A DNA stretch of 64,000 nt, taken from contig OZ257134.1 of assembly GCA_965279065.1 (NCBI GenBank), forward strand, positions 1,364,001-1,428,000, in the 5' to 3' direction. A program made the position numbers and the translations under genes. The notes beneath the pieces were generated by a model that was not told where the DNA came from, ran no database searches, and worked only from the letters and a program-made list of their open reading frames with translations. The stretch's first letter is position 1. Every line of letters begins with the position of its first letter. The stretch comes from JAKAXS01 sp965279065 (GTDB lineage: Bacteria > Pseudomonadota > Alphaproteobacteria > Rhizobiales > Hyphomicrobiaceae). Of this stretch, positions 18,501 through 27,617 are shown piece after piece.

Positions 18501-20846
18501 TCAGAACCGATACGTCAGCCCCGTCGTGATCGTCCGCCGCGCCCCCACGAAGCAGTCGAAGCGGCCGTAGCTGAAACACGTCGACAGGTATTCCTTGTCT
18601 TCCAGGTTCGACGCGTTGATCGACCAGCGCCAGTCTTTGGTGTCGTAGGCGATCGTCGCATCCACGAGGCCGACCGGCGGCGTCTTCACGATATCGAGTC
18701 CGTCGTACGACGAGCCGATGTAGCGGACGCCGGCACCGGTGGACCAACCCTTGAGCCAACCCGTATCGAAGGAGTACAGCGCCCAGAACGAGGCCAGGTG
18801 CTGCGGCACGCTCTCTACGCGGATGCCCGGCCGGTCCGTTCCCGAATACACCGCATCCGTGAACGAGTAGCTCGCGATCGTTTTGATGTTCGCCGTGACG
18901 TTGCCCGTCGCCTCGAATTCGAAGCCCCTGATCGTGACCTCGCCCGTTTGGATCGACGTGTCGCCCGGCCCCGGCGCCAGCCGGTTACTTTCGGTGATGT
19001 CGAACACCGCGCTGTTGATCATGAACGGCAGACCGGGCGGCTGATACTTGAACCCCGCCTCGTACATCTCGCCCTGCTGCGGGTCGAATGCGCCGCCGCC
19101 GGCCCGGCGGCCGATCACCGGCACGAACGACTGTGCGTAGCTCACATAAGGCGTCAGTCCGAAATTGAACTCGTACATCAACCCGGCGCGATACGTCGTG
19201 GCCTCGTTCTTCTGATCGACGAGCGCGTACTGATCCCCGGGTGCCTCCAGCGGAAAGAAGTTCGTCGTATCCTCATGCAGCCAGTCGTGGCGTACGCCGA
19301 CCACGCCGATCCAGTTCCCAAGACGCATCTGATCCTGCAGATAGAGCCCGGTCTGTGTCACGCGTTGATCGGTGATCGAGTCGATTGGAACGTAGTCGAG
19401 ACCGTTCTGGAAGTTGTGCGGCAGGCCATAGACCGGATTGAAGACGTCGAACAGGGTGTCGTCGACGGTCTGCCCGGACTCCTGCTGCGACCGAAAGTTG
19501 GTGTAGTCGACGCCGCCGATGAACTTGTGCTGCAACGGTCCAGTCGCGACCTTGACCTCGAGGTTCGTGTCGGTCGAGTACGACTGCGTGTCGGCATCTC
19601 CGACCGACGCAACTCGCTTGATGAGACGTTCATCCGCATCCTGGTAAGGATAGAATGGGTTTCCTGGCTCGGGCCCGCTGAAAATATTGGGATAGAAGCT
19701 GTTGTAGACATTGTGGATCTTGAGGTAGCGCGAGTTGTGCCGCAGCCGCACCGCGTCGTCGAACTTGTGATCGACGAACAGCGACACCGACTTGGTGGTG
19801 GTGTCGTAGCGATCCTCCGGCTCTCCCACGAAACGGCTTGACGGGATGAATCCGCTCTTCGTCGGGAAGCGCGTACCCTGCTGCGGCAGGAACTGCTGCG
19901 TCGAGCCGGTCTCATCGTCCTGATAGTGGCCGAGCAGCGTGATGCTCGTGCTCGCCTGCGGCCTGAACGTGAGCGAAGGCGAGAGCGCCACGTGGTCGTC
20001 GGGGACGTAGTCCACCTGCGTGTCGGCATCACGCAGCGCGCCGACGAGCCGGTAGCTCCACCGGCCATCCTGCGTCAGCGGCCCCGTCAGGTCGGTCTTG
20101 ACCTGCTTGTAGTCGTTGGTGCCGTACTCGACCGTCACTTCGCGAGACGCCGTTTGCTGCGGCCGCTTCGACACCGAATTGACGATGCCGCCAACCGGCG
20201 CCTGGCCGTACAGCACCGACGGCGGCCCGCGCAGCACCTCGATGCGCTCCATGAAGTAGGGATCGATGCGATAGCTGAAGACGTAATAATTGAACGTCCG
20301 CTTCAGGCCGTCGAGGAACTCGGAGGCTTCCGTGCCGCGCACGAATGCCGTATCGGCGCGACTGTCGATGCCGTAACCGTCGGCCACGACGCCCGGCATG
20401 TAGCGCAGCGCCTCCTGCCAGTTCTTCACGCCCTGATCGCGCATCTGCTCTTGCCCGACCACGGAAATCGACTGCGGAATCTGGCGCAGCGGCGTGTCGG
20501 ACTTGGCACCCGTCGTCGTTTCGGTAGCGACATAGCCCTCCACCGGACCCGTCCCCGTTCCCGGCCCAGAGCCGACCTCGGCCTGCTTCGGCGCGTCCGG
20601 TTCAGGCTGCGGCGCAGGCGCCTTCTTCGCGGCAACCGGTTTTGCCGCCGCGGGCTTCTTCGCCGCGGCTTTCTTTTTCGCATCTTTCTTCGCAGTCACC
20701 TCGAGTGCTGGCAGCGGCGTGGCATCCGCCGCGGGTTCGGGAGCCTTCGGTGGAGCCGTCTGCTGGGCCTGCCCGGATGCGACTGGCAGGAGGAACCACA
20801 GGCCGACGATCAACAAAGTCCACCGGATAAGCACAAAAACCTCCAT
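18501..20846 (-). CDS. TonB-dependent siderophore receptor with a lysine-rich N-terminal linker
   Basis: The 781-residue outer-membrane receptor has a signal peptide (LLIVGLWFLLPVASGQAQQ) and a short TonB-box-like LPALEVTA near residues 47-54. The plug starts near residue 110 (SDTPLRQIPQSISVVGQEQM) and the barrel includes RIEVLRGPPSVLYGQAPVGG. It ends NLEDKEYLSTC...CFVGARRTITTGLTYRF, the usual FhuA-like end with a terminal Phe. It imports a ferric siderophore, probably of hydroxamate type, using TonB energy. Between the TonB box and the plug lies an unusual Lys/Ala/Pro-rich stretch of about 45 residues. No siderophore ABC genes adjoin it. The minus-strand gene is flanked by AT-rich DNA upstream. 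Confidence 0.93.
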   Translation of the reverse strand: MEVFVLIRWTLLIVGLWFLLPVASGQAQQTAPPKAPEPAADATPLPALEVTAKKDAKKKAAAKKPAAAKPVAAKKAPAPQPEPDAPKQAEVGSGPGTGTGPVEGYVATETTTGAKSDTPLRQIPQSISVVGQEQMRDQGVKNWQEALRYMPGVVADGYGIDSRADTAFVRGTEASEFLDGLKRTFNYYVFSYRIDPYFMERIEVLRGPPSVLYGQAPVGGIVNSVSKRPQQTASREVTVEYGTNDYKQVKTDLTGPLTQDGRWSYRLVGALRDADTQVDYVPDDHVALSPSLTFRPQASTSITLLGHYQDDETGSTQQFLPQQGTRFPTKSGFIPSSRFVGEPEDRYDTTTKSVSLFVDHKFDDAVRLRHNSRYLKIHNVYNSFYPNIFSGPEPGNPFYPYQDADERLIKRVASVGDADTQSYSTDTNLEVKVATGPLQHKFIGGVDYTNFRSQQESGQTVDDTLFDVFNPVYGLPHNFQNGLDYVPIDSITDQRVTQTGLYLQDQMRLGNWIGVVGVRHDWLHEDTTNFFPLEAPGDQYALVDQKNEATTYRAGLMYEFNFGLTPYVSYAQSFVPVIGRRAGGGAFDPQQGEMYEAGFKYQPPGLPFMINSAVFDITESNRLAPGPGDTSIQTGEVTIRGFEFEATGNVTANIKTIASYSFTDAVYSGTDRPGIRVESVPQHLASFWALYSFDTGWLKGWSTGAGVRYIGSSYDGLDIVKTPPVGLVDATIAYDTKDWRWSINASNLEDKEYLSTCFSYGRFDCFVGARRTITTGLTYRF

Positions 20847-21023
20847 GCCGCGTCGGGCGCGCGAGAGTGTCAGATATGAAAAGCTGTATCCGGAAAAAAA
20901 CAGTCATGAATCAAGATGTCAATTAATTAGGCAATCGAACGGACACGGAGGGTGACGGGTGTTGCGCTAAAAACAACGGCATACGCACCATCGCCGTGCG
21001 ACTGTTCCGTGCGCCTTGCCCCC

Positions 21024-21053
21024 GAAAAAAAGCCCCAGGCTTTCGCCCGGGGC
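21024..21053 (-). terminator. Rho-independent terminator of phaC
   Basis: On the minus strand a stem of GCCCCGGGC and GCCTGGGGC with one mismatch closes a GAAA loop and is followed by seven T residues. It lies 26 bp after the phaC stop. Confidence 0.75.
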
Positions 21054-21078
21054 CGGCATTCAAACCTTCTCGCCGAAG

Positions 21079-22902
21079 CTAGGACTTCGCCCGCACGTAG
21101 CTGCCCGGCGCGTCCTCGATCGCGCCGCCGACGGCACCGGGTTCGCGCGGCTCGATGCGCGGCCCGGACTGCTTGGCCAGCCACGCCGCCCAGTGCGGCC
21201 ACCACGAGCCCGGATGCTCCTTGGCGAACTTCAGCCAGTCATCCAGCGTGTCGGCCGACGCCTTGTGGTTGGTCCAGTACTGGTACTTCACCTTGTCCGG
21301 CGGATTGACGACGCCGGCGATATGCCCCGACCCAGCCAGCACGAACTCCACCGGGCCGCCGAATTGCTGCGAGCCGATGAACACCGACTGTGCCGGCGCG
21401 ATGTGATCCTCGCGCGTCGCCAGCTCGTACACCGGCATCTTGATGCTCTTGAGGCTGAGCTTGGTGCCGCCCATCGCCAGCTGCCCGCGCGACAGCTTGT
21501 TCTCCAGATAGAACTCGCGCAGGTAGAAGTTGTGGTTGGCGGCCGCCATGCGCGTCGAATCCTGGTTCCAGAACAGCAGGTCGAACGGAAACGGCTTCTT
21601 GCCCAGCATGTAGTTGTTGACGATGTACGGCCAGATCAGGTCGCGCGGCCGCATCATATTGAACACGTTGGCCATGCGCGAGCCGTCGAGGTAGCCGCGC
21701 TCGGCCATCATTTCTTCCAGTGCGGTCAGTTGCGCGTCGCCCGTGAACAGCAAGAGGTCGCCGGCCTTGGTGAAGTCGACCTGCGTCGTCAGGAAGGTCG
21801 CCGACTTGATCGGCGTCTCGCCGCGCGCCGCCAGGTACGCCAGCGCCGTTCCCGTCAGCGTGCCGCCGACGCAGTAGCCCAGAATGTTGATCTGCTTGAC
21901 GTCCGCTTCCCGCTTGACCGCATCCGTCGCCGTCAGCACGCCCTCGGTCATGTAGTCTTCGAACGTCTTGTGCGACAGGCTGCGGTCGGGATTGACCCAC
22001 GATACCAGGAACACCGTGAAGCCCTGGTCCACGGCATACTTCACGAAGCTCTTCGCCGGCGTCAGGTCGAGGATGTAGTACTTGTTGATCCACGGCGGCA
22101 CGATCAGAAGGGGCACCTCGTGCACCTTCTCCGTCGTCGGCGTGTACTGGATCAGCTGCAGCACGTCGTTCTGGAACACGATCTTGCCCGGCGTCATCGC
22201 CAGGTTCTTGCCGACTTCGAACGCGCTGATATCCGTCTGGCTGATCTTTAAGAGGTCACTGGACGTCTCCATGTCGTGCGCCAGCTGCGACATGCCCTGC
22301 ACCAGATTGCGCCCGTTGGTGGCGCAGGTCTCACGCACCACCTCAGGATTCAGCATCGGCATGTTGGAGGGCGACATCGCGCTGGAGATCTGCCGGAAAT
22401 AGAATTCGGCCTTCTGCCGCGTGCGCTCGTCGAGACCTTCCGTCTTCTCGAGCACGTCTTCGGCCCAGTGCGTCGTCAGCAGGTAGGCCTGCTTCCAGAA
22501 ATCGAAATAGGGATTGTTGGACCACTCCGGGTCCTTGAAGCGGTTGTCGGAGGGTTCCGGTTCGACGACGGGCCGCACGTCCTGACCCATCATGCGCTGC
22601 ATCGTGTTGGACCACAGCTCCATGTACGAGCGCATGAGGTCGCCCTGCGCCTCCATGAGCTTGGCGGGCTCGGTCATCCAAAGCTGCGCGATGTCGGTTA
22701 CGGTCTGCGCCGCGAGCGACGCCTCGCTGGCCGCCGAGTAGGGGCTCGACTTTCCGTCTTGCCGCGACAGCATGTGGTTGACGACGCGTCCGCCCTCCTC
22801 GAAGAGCTTGAACATGTTGCGTGCGAATTCTTCCGGATCGCCGACGCGATAGCTCGGTGCGGCCGTCTGGGGGTCGGATGTGGTCGAAGTCGGTCCAGCC
22901 AT
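21079..22902 (-). CDS. phaC: Class I polyhydroxyalkanoate synthase
   Basis: The enzyme polymerises 3-hydroxyacyl-CoA into PHA granules. From the ATG at 22902 it has 607 residues, the class I size. The N-terminal domain (residues 1-200) contains NPYFDFWKQAYLL. The alpha/beta-hydrolase core holds VPPWINKYYILDLTPAKSFV, the lipase-like box NILGYCVGGTLTG with the catalytic Cys, the aspartate segment YELATREDHIAP and the histidine segment VLAGSGHIAGVVNPP. The longer frame to 23013 adds 37 unrelated residues, so I chose MAGPTSTTSDPQ. No phaA, phaB, phaR or phasin gene is next to it. Confidence 0.96.
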   Translation of the reverse strand: MAGPTSTTSDPQTAAPSYRVGDPEEFARNMFKLFEEGGRVVNHMLSRQDGKSSPYSAASEASLAAQTVTDIAQLWMTEPAKLMEAQGDLMRSYMELWSNTMQRMMGQDVRPVVEPEPSDNRFKDPEWSNNPYFDFWKQAYLLTTHWAEDVLEKTEGLDERTRQKAEFYFRQISSAMSPSNMPMLNPEVVRETCATNGRNLVQGMSQLAHDMETSSDLLKISQTDISAFEVGKNLAMTPGKIVFQNDVLQLIQYTPTTEKVHEVPLLIVPPWINKYYILDLTPAKSFVKYAVDQGFTVFLVSWVNPDRSLSHKTFEDYMTEGVLTATDAVKREADVKQINILGYCVGGTLTGTALAYLAARGETPIKSATFLTTQVDFTKAGDLLLFTGDAQLTALEEMMAERGYLDGSRMANVFNMMRPRDLIWPYIVNNYMLGKKPFPFDLLFWNQDSTRMAAANHNFYLREFYLENKLSRGQLAMGGTKLSLKSIKMPVYELATREDHIAPAQSVFIGSQQFGGPVEFVLAGSGHIAGVVNPPDKVKYQYWTNHKASADTLDDWLKFAKEHPGSWWPHWAAWLAKQSGPRIEPREPGAVGGAIEDAPGSYVRAKS

Positions 22903-23331
22903 GGCGTCAGGCTCTTTTATGTCTGGGCATGCTGGTCGCCGGAGACACTGGAGTGGAGTGGTCCGAAGCCGCTGCCCGTTTCTCTCCCCAAGGCGCCCTG
23001 CCGATAACTGCAAAACGCCCTGGTCTTATCGAGTAAGGAACTCTCCCTCCGCAGTCAATCATCCGCGTCCTGACGCGTTGCAGGGACACATGCCGCCCCG
23101 CGCCGCTGGCCCCGCGTCGGGAAACCATTTCCCCGCACGGAGGGTCCGTCGCCACGCTTTGGCCTAGAGCGTTCGCGATGTTGACTTTTCCCTGGCTGTG
23201 CTGCACCGGCGTCAGCCTCCGCGCTAGACGAATGCTACCGGCAAGGCGTAAACAGCAACGTCGCGCATGCCCTACTATTTGCCTATCGGCGTGCACGGCA
23301 GCACAGCAGCTTTCCTTGCGAGATATAAGGC
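22903..23331. other. Spacer between phaC and the aminotransferase gene
   Basis: This divergent spacer shows no gene, strong hairpin or known box. It must hold the phaC promoter on the minus strand and the aminotransferase promoter on the plus strand. If the aminotransferase starts at the upstream ATG (23267), the spacer is 64 bp shorter. Confidence 0.4.
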
Positions 23332-24559
23332 CGTGATCGAAGATTTCCACCGCATCAAGCGGTTGCCGCCCTACGTATTTGCCGAGGTCAACCGCCTGAA
23401 GGCGGCGGCTCGCGCGCGGGGTGCCGACATCATCGACCTCGGCATGGGCAATCCTGACCTGCCGACGCCCCAGCATATCGTCGACAAGCTGGTGGAGACG
23501 GTGGCGAAGCCGCGCACCCATCGCTACTCGGCCTCGAAGGGCATACCGGGTCTGCGCCGTGCGCAGGCCGCCTACTACGAACGCCGCTTCGGCGTGAAGC
23601 TCAATCCCGAGACGCAGATCGTCGCCACGCTGGGCTCCAAGGAAGGCTTCGCCAACATGGCCCAGGCCATCACGGCGCCGGGCGACGTCATCCTCGTGCC
23701 CAACCCGACGTATCCGATCCACGAGTTCGGCTTTCTGATCTCGGGCGCCGCCATGCGTCATCTCCCCGCCGGCAACGGCGACGAGTTCCTCGCCGCCGTC
23801 GACAAGGCCGTGCGCCACTCGATCCCGCGGCCGTTGGCCCTCGTGCTGTCGTATCCCTCGAACCCGACGGCCATGACCGCGAGCCTGGAGTTCTATAAGG
23901 CCGCCGTCGAGCTGGCCAAGAAGCTCGACCTCATCATCCTGTCCGACATCGCCTATGCCGAGATCTATTTCGACGGCAACCCGCCGCCATCGGTGCTGCA
24001 GGTTCCCGGTGCCATGGACGTGACGGTGGAGTTCACGTCGCTGTCCAAGACCTACAACATGCCCGGCTGGCGTATGGGCTTCGCCGTTGGCAACGAACGC
24101 CTCATCGGCGCGCTCGCCCGCGTCAAGTCGTATCTCGACTACGGCGCCTTCACGCCCATCCAGGTCGCCGCTGCCGCCGCCCTCAACGGCCCGCAGGACT
24201 GCGTCGAAGACATCCGCAAGACCTACCAGACCCGCAGAGACGTTTTGGTCGACAGCTTCGGCCGCGCCGGCTGGAAGATTCCTCCGCCGCCCGCCACCAT
24301 GTTCGCCTGGTGCCCGGTGCCGGAGGCCTTCCGCACCATTGGCTCGGTGGAATTCGCCAAGCTTCTCATAGAGAAAGCCGACGTCGCGGTGTCGCCTGGC
24401 CTCGGCTTTGGTGAATATGGTGAAGGCTACGTCCGCATTGCCCTTGTCGAGAACGAGCACCGCATTAGGCAAGCCGCCCGATCCATCAAGAAGTTCCTCG
24501 CCCAGGCGCCGGAAACACTGCATAACGTCATCCCAATTCCCCAGAAAGCCAGCCGGTAA
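23332..24559 (+). CDS. Class I/II aminotransferase of the AlaC / LL-diaminopimelate aminotransferase-like group
   Basis: This is a PLP-dependent transaminase of about 408 residues. Visible motifs are DIIDLGMGNPDLPTP near the N-terminus, HRYSASKGIPGLRRA, PNPTYPIHEFGF, the PLP lysine segment FTSLSKTYNMPGWRMGFAVG and the end EGYVRIALVENEHRIRQA. The group includes glutamate-pyruvate aminotransferases (AlaC). Its place 18 bp upstream of homoserine dehydrogenase is common in alphaproteobacteria and hints at a role near aspartate-family amino acids. I prefer the GTG at 23332 (IEDFHRIKRLPPYVFAEVN follows). An ATG at 23267 would add 22 residues unlike the family. Confidence 0.88.
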
Positions 24560-24577
24560 GCGCTACAACTCAATCCT

Positions 24578-25906
24578 ATGCAAGAGCCTCTCAAACTCGG
24601 CGTCGCCGGATTAGGCACGGTCGGCTCCGGCCTGTTGCGGCTGATCGCGTCTCACGGTGACAAGCTCGCCCAAGCCGCCGGACGCCCCATCGTCGTCTCG
24701 GCCGTGTGCGCGCGCACGAAATCGAAGCCCCGCGGCCCCGAGGCGTCGAAGGCGCGCTGGTTCAGCGACGCCGTGGCGCTCGCCGCCGATCCCGGTATCG
24801 ACGTCTTCGTCGAGCTCATCGGCGGCGATGACGGCGTGCCCAAGGCCTCCGTCGAAGCCGCCCTCAAGGCCGGCAAGCACGTCGTCACCGCCAATAAGGC
24901 GCTGCTCGCCAAACACGGCATCGAACTCGCTCGTCTCGCCGAGAAGAACGGCGTTGCCTTGAATTTCGAGGCCGCCGTCGCCGGCGCCATTCCCGTCATC
25001 AAGACGCTGCGCGAGTCGCTGGCCGGCAACGAGGTCCGGCGCGTCTACGGCATCCTCAACGGCACCTGCAATTACATCCTGACGCGCATGGAGGAGGAGC
25101 ATCTGTCCTTCGATGTCGCGCTGAAGGAAGCCCAGGACAAGGGCTACGCCGAGAGCGACCCGACCTTCGATGTCGGCGGCTTCGACGCCGCCCACAAGCT
25201 CGCGCTGCTTACCAGCCTCGCGTTCGGCACCAAGGTCGCCTTCGAGGAAATCCACGTCGAAGGCATCCAGCAGATCACCGCCGCCGACATCAAGGCCGCC
25301 GCTGAACTCGGCTACTGCATCAAACTGCTCGGCGTCGCCACGCAGACCGAGAGCGGCATCGAGGCCCGCGTCAATCCCACGTTCGTGTCGATGGACAGCG
25401 CCATCTCCGAAGTCGACGGCGTCACCAACTGCGTCGCTCTCGATAGCGACTACGCCGGCACGTTGCTGCTCGTCGGTGCCGGCGCCGGTGCGGCAGCCAC
25501 CGCCTCGTCGGTCGCCAGCGACATTCTCGACATCGCCCGCGGCATCGTCCGCCCGCCGTTCGTGCGGCCGGTCGCCAGCCTCAAGCCGCACAAGCGCGCC
25601 AAGATCGGCGCACATCAGGGCGCCTACTACATCCGCCTCGCCGTGATGGACAAGCCGGGCGCCATGGCCGGCATCACCAAGCGCATGGGCGACCGCAATG
25701 TCTCGCTCGAAAGCATCGTGCAGCGCCGCCCGCGCATTCCGCCATCCGCGGCCGGCGATCCCGCCGCAGCGCCGGCCACCGCCGCCCCTGTCATACTTGT
25801 GACGCATGAGACGACGGAGAAAGCCATCCGCGAAGCTCTGGCCGCGATCGAAAGCGACGGCAACGTCGCCGAACGCCCGCAGTTGATCCGCATCGAAGAG
25901 CTTTAA
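24578..25906 (+). CDS. hom: Homoserine dehydrogenase
   Basis: The 442-residue enzyme reduces aspartate semialdehyde to homoserine, the branch point to threonine, methionine and isoleucine. It has the nucleotide-binding start LKLGVAGLGTVGSGLLRLI, the substrate segment FEAAVAGAIPVIKTLRESL, GILNGTCNYILTRMEEE and DPTFDVGGFDAAHKLALL. A C-terminal ACT domain begins YIRLAVMDKPGAMAGITKRM near residue 350 and suggests feedback control by an amino acid, typically threonine. It lies 18 bp after the aminotransferase and is probably cotranscribed with it and glpX. Confidence 0.97.
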   Translation: MQEPLKLGVAGLGTVGSGLLRLIASHGDKLAQAAGRPIVVSAVCARTKSKPRGPEASKARWFSDAVALAADPGIDVFVELIGGDDGVPKASVEAALKAGKHVVTANKALLAKHGIELARLAEKNGVALNFEAAVAGAIPVIKTLRESLAGNEVRRVYGILNGTCNYILTRMEEEHLSFDVALKEAQDKGYAESDPTFDVGGFDAAHKLALLTSLAFGTKVAFEEIHVEGIQQITAADIKAAAELGYCIKLLGVATQTESGIEARVNPTFVSMDSAISEVDGVTNCVALDSDYAGTLLLVGAGAGAAATASSVASDILDIARGIVRPPFVRPVASLKPHKRAKIGAHQGAYYIRLAVMDKPGAMAGITKRMGDRNVSLESIVQRRPRIPPSAAGDPAAAPATAAPVILVTHETTEKAIREALAAIESDGNVAERPQLIRIEEL

Positions 25907-25944
25907 CGTCGACGCCTTTGAATAGAAGACCCCAAGGAGGGGAC

Positions 25945-26934
25945 ATGGCACTGGAAACGCATAACGGTGGTCTGGAACGCGTTCTCGTTCTGGAAGTGAC
26001 GCGCGTCACCGAGGCAGCCGCCATCGCCGCCGCCCGCTTCCGCGGCCGCGGCAACGAGAAGGCCGCCGACAAGGCCGCCGTCGACGCCATGCGTCGCGAA
26101 TTAGCCCTGTGCGACATCCGCGGCACCGTCGTCATCGGCGAAGGTGAGATGGACGAGGCCCCGATGCTCTACATCGGCGAGAAGGTCGGCTCCGGCTCCG
26201 GCCCCGAGGTCGACATCGCCGTCGACCCGCTGGAAGGCACCACCATCTGCGCCAAGGCGATGCCGAACGCGCTCGCCGTCCTCGCCATCTCCGAGCGCGG
26301 CGGCCTGCTGCACGCTCCCGACATGTACATGAACAAGATCGCCGTTGGCCCCGGCTATCCCGACGGCGTCGTCGACCTCGACGCCCCGCACATCGAGAAC
26401 ATCCAGAACCTCGCCAAGGCCAAGGGCGTGCCGGTCGCCGAGATCACCGCCTGCATCCTCGATCGTCCCCGCCATGCCGCCCTTATCAAGGCGGTGCGCG
26501 ACGCCGGCGCAGGCGTGCAACTGATCCCCGACGGCGACATCGCCGGCGTCATCTGGACGACGGACTCGCGCGAGACCGGCATCGACATCTACATGGGCTC
26601 GGGCGGCGCACCCGAAGGCGTGCTGGCTGCCGCCGCGCTGCGCTGCATCGGCGGCCAGATCCAGGGCCGCCTCATGCCGTCGAACGACGAGGAGACGGCG
26701 CGCGCGGCCAAGATGGGCATCGCCGACATCAACCGCAAATTCCTGCTGGAAGACATGGCGTCGGCCGACGTCATCTTCTCCGCCACCGGCATCACCGATG
26801 GCTCGCTTCTCGACGGAGTCCACTTCCGTGGCGACTTCGCCGAGACCGAAAGCGTCGTCATGCGCTCCAAGACCGGCACCGTCCGCCGCATCAAGACCTC
26901 CTTCCGCAACGTCGGCACGCGCTACATCGGATAG
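25945..26934 (+). CDS. glpX: Class II fructose-1,6-bisphosphatase
   Basis: The 329-residue protein is a GlpX-type bisphosphatase of gluconeogenesis. In autotrophs the same family can also act on sedoheptulose bisphosphate. Family segments are CDIRGTVVIGEGEMDEAPML, the acidic metal site VDIAVDPLEGTTICAKAMPN, IYMGSGGAPEGVLAAAALRC and SATGITDGSLLDGVHF. The start at 25945 follows a near-perfect AAGGAGGGG site, while the open frame reaches nine codons further back without support. It is 38 bp downstream of hom, an order seen in related genomes. Confidence 0.96.
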   Translation: MALETHNGGLERVLVLEVTRVTEAAAIAAARFRGRGNEKAADKAAVDAMRRELALCDIRGTVVIGEGEMDEAPMLYIGEKVGSGSGPEVDIAVDPLEGTTICAKAMPNALAVLAISERGGLLHAPDMYMNKIAVGPGYPDGVVDLDAPHIENIQNLAKAKGVPVAEITACILDRPRHAALIKAVRDAGAGVQLIPDGDIAGVIWTTDSRETGIDIYMGSGGAPEGVLAAAALRCIGGQIQGRLMPSNDEETARAAKMGIADINRKFLLEDMASADVIFSATGITDGSLLDGVHFRGDFAETESVVMRSKTGTVRRIKTSFRNVGTRYIG

Positions 26935-26939
26935 CCGCT

Positions 26940-27617
26940 TCAGGAAAGTGTCGGCGGCGTATCGTTCGAGGTGGGTGCCAACGTGCCGACAAGGCCGGCC
27001 TCGATCGCCAGCCACACGAGATGGGCGTCGTTGCGCGCGCCGATCTTGCCCTTGATGGCGTAGTGGTGGTTGCGCACCGTTTTTGGGCTGAGATGCAGCA
27101 GTTCGGCGATTTCCTCGCTCGCCATGCCATGGGCGACGAGGCGCAATATCTCAATCTCGCGTGGGCTGAGCGGATCGGTCAATCGCGTCCCGCCAGCGAG
27201 CCGGTCGGCCGCGATCGTGCGCGAGATGTCTTCGCTGAGCACGCGTTTGCCGGCAGCAACCGCGGCGATGAAACGGATCAAATCTGCCGGCGGGCTGCTT
27301 TTGGTCGCATAGCCCGACGCCCCGGCCTCGAAGGCCTTGAGCGCATAGGCAGCCCCGAGCTGCATCGTGAAAACGAGGATGCGCGCGTGAGGGTCCCACT
27401 GCCGGATATGCCGGATCGCCTCGATGCCGCCGACTCCCGGCAGATGCAGATCCATGACGACGACGTCGGGCTGCGTGTCGCGATAGGCTTGATAGGCCGC
27501 TCTCGCAGTGTCCGCCTCGGCGCAGACCGTGAAACCCGGCTGTTGTTCGAGAAGCCGGCGATAGCCTTCGCGCACGATTGGATGATCGTCGACGAGAAGG
27601 ATCCTGATACCGGTCAT
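26940..27617 (-). CDS. LuxR-type (NarL/FixJ) response regulator
   Basis: The 225-residue protein has a receiver domain (RILLVDDHPIVREGYRRLLE, with the phospho-acceptor Asp56 in DVVVMDLHLPGVGG) and a C-terminal LuxR helix-turn-helix (LSPREIEILRLVAHGMASEE, then IAELLHLSPKTVRNHHYAIK). It should bind DNA when phosphorylated by the histidine kinase encoded just upstream. Its ATG overlaps the kinase stop by 4 bp, so the pair is translationally coupled. It is convergent with glpX. The likely target is the divergent symporter operon. Confidence 0.95.
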   Translation of the reverse strand: MTGIRILLVDDHPIVREGYRRLLEQQPGFTVCAEADTARAAYQAYRDTQPDVVVMDLHLPGVGGIEAIRHIRQWDPHARILVFTMQLGAAYALKAFEAGASGYATKSSPPADLIRFIAAVAAGKRVLSEDISRTIAADRLAGGTRLTDPLSPREIEILRLVAHGMASEEIAELLHLSPKTVRNHHYAIKGKIGARNDAHLVWLAIEAGLVGTLAPTSNDTPPTLS

